From Dactylorhiza incarnata (Eukaryota; Streptophyta; Magnoliopsida; Asparagales; Orchidaceae): DNA of 64,000 bases. Position numbers and translations under genes: made by a program. The stretch lies in contig JAWHQI010000272.1 of assembly GCA_033032865.1 (NCBI GenBank), positions 1 to 64,000 on the forward strand, read 5' to 3'. Of this stretch, positions 58,273-64,000 are shown in pieces (position 1 is the stretch's first letter; the number at the start of each line of letters is the position of its first letter). The notes under the pieces were generated by a model. That model had not been told where the DNA came from. It ran no database searches and saw only the letters and a list, made by a program, of their open reading frames with translations.

Positions 58273-59286
58273 GGCGCCCTTATAGGGGGTGGGTGAATAA
58301 GAGCTTTTCGATTTTTGAATAAAAAAGAGGGTAAAATGAGTTCTGTCACTACTGTCTGCGGTAAGTAGTTACCGCTCCGCGGTAGCGCTCCAGAAATTTA
58401 GAATTTCTTCAAAAATTGTGCCAAAGTGATTTTTCTTACAAACTCTTGAACAAAATAAAATCTTAGAAAACCAGAGAAGATGAAAATTGATTTTATTTCA
58501 AAAGATAATTACAAAAGTATTAATTTTAATAGCGCTTGAAATTCTGGTGATAGAATAAAAACACTTTTTTATTCTTCACCGATCTTTCTCCCAAGGACCG
58601 GTTGGCTATAGCCTATCTTCCCCAAGATATGACATCTTGCCTTCCTCCTAGATCTACACCTAGACCTAGTCACCACACACACCGCGACAAATTCCCCCTA
58701 AACCTCGCAAGGCCAAGTCGCCAACCCCTGCGGTGAATTCACCACCATTTCAAAAGTAAGGAGAAGAAATACAAAGTAAAAACACTCCCTATTTAGAAAA
58801 GCTCTGAAGGAGATGAAGGATCGCCATGAACATCCTCGGAGTTGAAGCGTGCGTCCTTCTTTAAGTATGACCGTGCTGAAATCTCCTTCTCACTCTTATT
58901 CTTTAATGATGGAGTTTGGAATTCTTCAGAACTCTAGGATGAAGGCTCTCATGAAAGGTTATAGTTATGGATTCAATTCTCTAACCATGAAAGAGAGAGA
59001 TCCATCCTTTATATAGGCAATGGAAACTACAACATGCGGTAGTACTACCGCACCGCGCTAGCATCATATCCACTATCGTGCTGCAATGTGTCTGCCTTTG
59101 GGAAGATCGTGCTAATCGCAACGGATTATGAACCTACCGCGCTGCGATAAGAAATAACGCGCCGCGTTAGATATCGTCATTTCATCATCTAGAAATCATC
59201 TTCCGCCATTCTTCAGATGTCATCCCATCTACCGACAATGGTAGGAGTTACCGCTCTGCGGTAGATCTATATTCTGAGCTCCATGA
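58273..59286 (-). repeat. LTR-like block, minus orientation
   Basis: Minus-strand features: a TATA CCTATATAAAGG (plus about 59006-59017) and a TATTCACCCACCCCCTATAAGG block near the end (plus about 58275-58305), resembling the ends of Sirevirus LTRs. CCGCGGTAG/CTACCGC words occur at 58370 and 59035-59270. It replaces the RT/integrase C-terminus between the two coding remnants of the minus-strand Sirevirus-like element. Confidence 0.5.
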
Positions 59287-60072
59287 TCATTCTGCATTAA
59301 TCTTTTTAAGAGTATACTTCCTATACACTATAAACACATGACAAGCAAGATCAAATACATTGTGGAATTTGGAAGATAGAAATATAGTCCAACAAAATCT
59401 AGAATAATCATCAATTAATACAAAAGTATATTTTCTACCTCCTAGACTAGAAGTGCTAACGGGTCCAAATAAATCCATGTGAATTAACTGAAGTGGTCTA
59501 GTAGTAGAAATTACAATTTTGCTTTTAAAAGAACTTTTTAAAAATTTTCCTTTTTGGCAAGGCGTACAATGAGAAGATAAATTTCCATTAAGCATAGGTA
59601 ACCCCTTAATTAATTTATCTTTTGATAATTTTAAAATAATCTTGGTGCTAGAGTGACCAAGGCGCCTATGCCAAAGTTCTAATTCTTCATTTTTAGTGAT
59701 AAAGTATTTTAAAGAAGAATTTGAAAGATCATTAAAGGCAATCATATAAACATTATGCATCCTAGATGCAGTGAGTACGACTTCATTTGTTTTATAATTT
59801 AAGATTTTGCAAACGTTTGTAGAAGATTCGAATAATACATTAAAACCTTTATCACATAATTGACTAATTGAAATTAAATTATGTTTCAAACCTTCTACAA
59901 ACAAAACATTAGAAATTGAAAACAATTCGTTACCCACTGTGTCGATGCCCATGATCTTTCCTTTTCCGTTGTCACCAAATGTCACAATCCCTCCTTTCTT
60001 CATCTCAAGGCTAAAGAACTTTTCTTTGATGCCTGTCATGTGTTTGGAACATCCCGAGTCCAAATACCACAC
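59287..60072 (-). pseudogene. Sirevirus-like protease and integrase N-part
   Basis: 261 open residues: protease MWYLDSGCSKHMTG at the start (D-S-G active site), ISNVLFVEGLKHNLISISQL, pre-integrase LWHRRLGHSST ... HCTPCQKGK (zinc finger), then integrase LIHMDLFGPVSTSSLGG and LIDDYSRFCWTIFL. It is cut before the second catalytic Asp by the LTR-like block. The still-open frame suggests moderate age. Confidence 0.9.
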
Positions 60073-60188
60073 GTCTTTTTTATCCTTAGCATGCCAACAT
60101 ACCTAAAAAGAGGATGAGAGTAAAGATCTGGATACCCAAGAGGTTCCTCCCATAGAATAGGTGGAAACCTTAGGCACCCAAATTTATT

Positions 60189-61996
60189 TTAACCCACTTC
60201 GCCCTTCTTCCTGCATGGGTCCAAAGATTGCCCAAATATATCACATTTGGTACACAATATAAAAGGGGTTGAGACCCTTTTCAGAGTTCTGTATATACTC
60301 TTGCAGGAAGATGAGGTTACATCTAAATTTTGAAATGATTTTTTATTATAAGAATTATGATTTCTGGATTTACTTCTACCACCGTCGATAAGAGTTACTG
60401 CTGGGCGATAGCTCCCAATAACATAACCAAGCCCATATTTTGTACTACCATGGCATTGGTTGGCCAAGGTCATCTCAAGACACCTTTGGCCAACACCAAA
60501 TTTTTCAATGGCCATGTTTAAATCATGAATTCAGGCTTTCAGAGCGGTGTTTTCCGTTACTAACATAACACACCAATTCACAAAAGATTTCTTTCCTACT
60601 TCTATTTGATAAAGAGAGGATTTTAAAGTGCTTTCTAAGTCTCATTTTCCTTAGTAAGTAATTCGATAGTGGAGTGGGACTTAGAAAGAGATTCTTCAAG
60701 ATCTTTCATTCTTGCCAAGGAGTGATTGCACTCTTGGCAAGCTACTTTCTCTTTCCTTAATAGTTGAGCTTCTTTAGACAATTTTTTTGTTTTCCGTTAA
60801 CAAAAGTTTATTTTGAGTTTTTAGAAGATCAATATCTTTTAAACATTTATCAAAATATTTGCAAGTTTGTAAATACTCAGAATATAAATCATCAAAAGTA
60901 AGAGGAGGTACTTCAGTGTCGCTTTGGACACTACACTCGTCATTGTATGGCTTGTTGTTTTTTCCCATAAGGCACATGTTTGTCTCTTCTTCATTGCTAG
61001 TGGATGAGCAGCTTGAATCCTCGGAGGAGGAGTCATCCCATGTAGCGTCGTTTAGTACCTTCTTTTTCTCCTTGCCCTTGTGCCTCTTTTATTTTTGCTC
61101 TTTCAGATATTTCAGGTACTGACTCCGGATGTGTCTGGTCCTTCTGCAATGGTAGCACTCTGGTGGTGGCCTCTCATCATCGTCATCATTGCTACCTTTT
61201 CCTTTCTTCGATGAGGATCCCTTGTTGATGAAATATTTCCGGAAGGTGTTCTTCCTTTCTGGATTCTTCATGAATCTCTTAAACTTCTTCACAAACAGGC
61301 TCTCCTCCTCCTCTTCATCACCATCTTCTTCATTGGTCTCCTTCTTTGATTTCAATGTCAAGGCCTTCTTCTTTGGCTCCTCATTGTACTCTTGTCATTG
61401 AATTTTTATTTCAAACTCATGGGTTTTGAGATTCCCAATGAGGCTCTCAATTTGGAGCTTCAATAAATCGTACGACTCCGAGATGGCCGTCACCTTTGGA
61501 TTGAACTTTGGAGAGAGAGACCTAAGAATTTTTCTCACCAAGTCGACGGTGGAGAAAACTTTTCCAAGCACTTTTGAGTAAAGTCATTGACAATCTTGGT
61601 AAACCTTGTGTACATTGAATTTATGTCTTCATCTGCCTCCATCCAGAATTTCTCGTATTCAGATTCAAGTTGGAAGAGCTTTGAATCCTTAACCTGCGAA
61701 ATACCTTCATGAGTAATTTCTAATAAATTTCATATATTGTAAACATTTTCGCAAGCACAAGTACGATTAAATTTCATTCTATCCAAAGCACAAAATAAAA
61801 CATTCATATCTTTAGCGTTATTCTTACATCTCAATTTATCATTATCATCCCATTTGTCTCTCGATTTTTCCATAGAAACTTCACCAACAATAAAAGTTGG
61901 TGGAGTGTAGCATTCATCTAACATACCCCACACATCATTATCTAAAGCAATTAAAAAACAACGCATTCTTATTTTCCATTAACTGTAATCGGTACT
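60189..61996 (-). pseudogene. Sirevirus-like gag
   Basis: Minus strand from 61996: RCFLIALDNDVWGMLDE (gag N-part), Lys/Glu-rich middle with KKFKRFMKNPERKN (about 61290), a knuckle CYHCRRTRHIRSQY (last Cys replaced by Tyr), coiled-coil-like CKYFDKCLKDIDLLKTQNK (about 60880) and a second knuckle-like CTKCDIFGQSLDPC near 60240. Frameshifts and stops separate the parts. The N-terminus is cut at 61996 by an LTR insertion. Confidence 0.8.
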
Positions 61997-64000
61997 TGTT
62001 GGGAAAAACTCCTTTTGATTTAACTTTACAAATAAACTATAAGTGATTTTACTTCTTAGGTTTATTACCCACATTATATAGTAAGGGTAATCTGGTCAGT
62101 AGATGTCTTAGGATGTCACACTCAACTTAGAGTGTCAAGGCCAAGTCAAAGATGTTGGAACCGAGAGTCGGCCCAACAAGGAGTTCGGACCCCTGGAAGG
62201 GGGCAGCTGGCGCATACTGATCCCTCAGAAGAACTTGGCCGAAGACTTAGAGCTAAAAACTGACCCTTGGCTACAGTGTGGAGGTCCCACCACACACTCG
62301 GAAGATCTTTTGAGCACTTCCCCTCCTAGGCCAAAACTAAAGTCAGACACCTTGGAGAGCTGAAGGAGCTAATCCAAGGCGTCCTAAGGAGAAGCAAAGA
62401 TCTGGAATGCCATCCAAAGGCGCCCTTCATGGTCTATTTATAGCTTTTCTTCACTGGTCTGCTAATAACGCAATTCCGCCTTTCATTTTTGCTATATGCA
62501 CCCCAAATTGGTCTGCTAACAGCCAAACTCCGCTGTTCTGGAGCTATTTGCAGCCCACCAAGGGTATCAGGGTAAATTCACCTGCCGACCCTTGCTGGGC
62601 GAGTGGCCCGTGAAGGCGCCACTCGCCGGCCTCTCTGTGAGTTGGGCTCGCGAGGTCTCCTCTTGCGAGTGGAGGTGAGCCCCAACACGCCTCGCCAGAC
62701 TAGTACTGCGATACCTTGCTTGACTCGCCCTGGCTAAATGCACCCCATAGTGATGCTAGGCTGTCTCGCCTCGCCATGCGCCATTCGCGAGATCGGCTTT
62801 CGAATTCGCCTCGCCTCGGCCGGGTGCTCGCCACGAATCGACGAATACTCCTTAACTCGCCTATAGCCGACTCCCCTTTTCATCCCCTCGACGAACACTG
62901 GGTTGTACAAAAGCAATCATAAAACAAGTTAAGATAAGACTTGCGTCAAATAAAATTTGATGCAACTTCGACTGGATATCGACGTAACTCTGACTAGAAG
63001 TTGGAGCAACTTATTCAGTCTGTCGAAGTATAAAGTCAAGTCGACGCAACGTCTAAAGGGACTCGATGCAGAAGGAAGTGCTTGTCAAAGCCATCTCAGG
63101 AGCAACACAACTTCAACTACAATTCGACGCAGAAAATACAAGCTCAAGTCTAAGGCTTCAACTCGACGGTCACGTCGATAAGAAATCAACATAACATCGA
63201 CATTTGAGTTCAGCCAAAGCTAAGAAGAACTTCAAAGCTACGTCGATAAGAACTCAGAGGTGTGTCGACATGAAGATTAATGAAGTCGACACAACGTCAA
63301 ATACTGTCAGAAAAGGAAGCTTTTTCAGCTATCCTTTTGGGACCTTTTCAGAAGGACCAGTAGGCTAGAGACAGTTCTCAAATGGCTCGGTTGTTGTCAA
63401 GAATAGAATGAAGCTGTCCAGGACATAGCAAATCACTTTTCAAAGGTATTCAAAATGAATGGATGGGTCGAGAACAAAAGGAGAAAGGAAATTAGGTGGG
63501 TAAGAGGAATTCCTTTTCAGGATAAGCCAAAAGAAGAAAGGTTTTTGAAAACTCAATCATACACAATAAGTATGCAAAAAGAGGAGAAGAAAATTAGAAT
63601 ACAGTTATCACATTATTCTGGCTGTCGAATAGGGCTTTCATCTTCTTCTCTCTCAAACTCTAAAAGATAGATATACAGAAGTGCTCTCTCTGCACAGGAA
63701 GATATATTGCTGTTTTTTCTTCATCATTATACAACAACAGAACAACAATAAGTCCTGAGAGAAAAGGATCAAGCAAAACAACCTTGCAAATCATCACTAT
63801 CATAAGCAAGAGTTCATTATTTCAGATCCAGTGAAAGAAAGACAGAAGCAGCATCAGAGTTTCTAAAGAATTCTGAGAACAAAATTCTTACCTTCTCCCT
63901 TTTACTTTCTTCTTACTATTTCCATTAACTGTAAAAGAGTTTTAAGAATCCGTCTTCTAAAGGATTCAGTGGTTCAAGAACTCCTTATCAAAAGATCTTT
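61997..64000 (+). repeat. Sirevirus-like LTR, runs off the window
   Basis: TGTTGGGAAAAACTCC..., interrupted by a solo LTR at 62153-62909. Then come GTCGACG words (62960-63300) and, at 63930-64000, the start of the AAGAATC...AAAGGATTCAG / CTCCTTATCAAAAGA hairpin series also seen at 31690-31890. The TATA and 3' end lie outside the window. Confidence 0.8.
62153..62909 (-). mobile_element. Solo LTR, 757 bp
   Basis: TGTTGGAACC...TTGTACA with flanks AAAGA (left) and AAAGC (right), 4 of 5 bases equal. The host LTR rejoins across it when compared with 57540-57570. A TATA box reads on the minus strand (GCTATAAATAGACC, plus about 62430-62443), so orientation is probably minus. ACTCGCC/GGCGAGT words cluster at 62590-62850. 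A solo LTR arises by recombination between the two LTRs of one insertion. Confidence 0.75.

Noticed and set aside
1..64000. Undescribed defence or toxin system
   Set aside because: No such gene cluster is visible; coding content is plant retroelements plus a few host exons.

Overview
This window looks like transposon-dense nuclear DNA from a flowering plant. It contains plant-type Ty1/copia and Ty3/gypsy retrotransposons with tRNA-primer sites and purine tracts, RTE-type LINEs with the usual plant 3' tail, and AT-rich intron-like spacers. I see no rRNA, tRNA, CRISPR array, phage or bacterial gene. I do not assign a species.

Host sequence: three plus-strand exon candidates carry in-phase splice signals: about 198-406, 14417-14597 and 38744-38926. 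The last ends in a stop codon followed by UTR-like DNA. The second and third are joined by a phase-0 intron of about 24 kb, and the first is phase-compatible with the second. I read them as the 3' part of one host gene whose introns are packed with transposons. I do not recognise the product. A separate host-like minus-strand fragment lies near 27.2-27.45 kb.

Layout: 0.46-2.9 kb, truncated minus-strand chromovirus (Ty3/gypsy). 2.96-4.92 kb, small chromovirus-derived element with two LTRs. 5-9.4 kb, weakly classifiable repeat debris. 9.5-13.4 kb, RTE LINE split by a 1.68-kb non-autonomous LTR element (10139-11819, TSD GATGT). 16.0 kb, LINE tail. 17.4-23.8 kb, Tat/Retand-like gypsy element reduced to protease and integrase, carrying a 104-bp tandem array and a very GC-rich 1.9-kb 3' LTR. 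24.0-24.8 kb, candidate TIR element. 24.9-26.6 kb, second LINE. 29-34 kb, minus-strand copia element invaded or recombined with the 3' end of a Sirevirus-like element. 35.1-36.9 kb, decayed copia. 39.4-42.1 kb, minus-strand gag-protease gypsy element. 42.1-49.6 kb, decayed Del/Tekay-like chromovirus inserted into its LTR. 49.6-56.6 kb, another LTR split by a young copia element (50742-56263, apparently identical 651-bp LTRs, TSD TTGTC). 57-62 kb, minus-strand Sirevirus remnants. 62.0 kb to the window end, another Sirevirus-like LTR holding a solo LTR (62153-62909).

Functionally, almost every reading frame belongs to a retroelement polyprotein: gag coat, protease, integrase, reverse transcriptase/RNase H. 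Most are broken. The 50.7-56.3 kb copia element is closest to intact, with one frameshift seen. Several elements lack key enzymes and would depend on proteins supplied by relatives.
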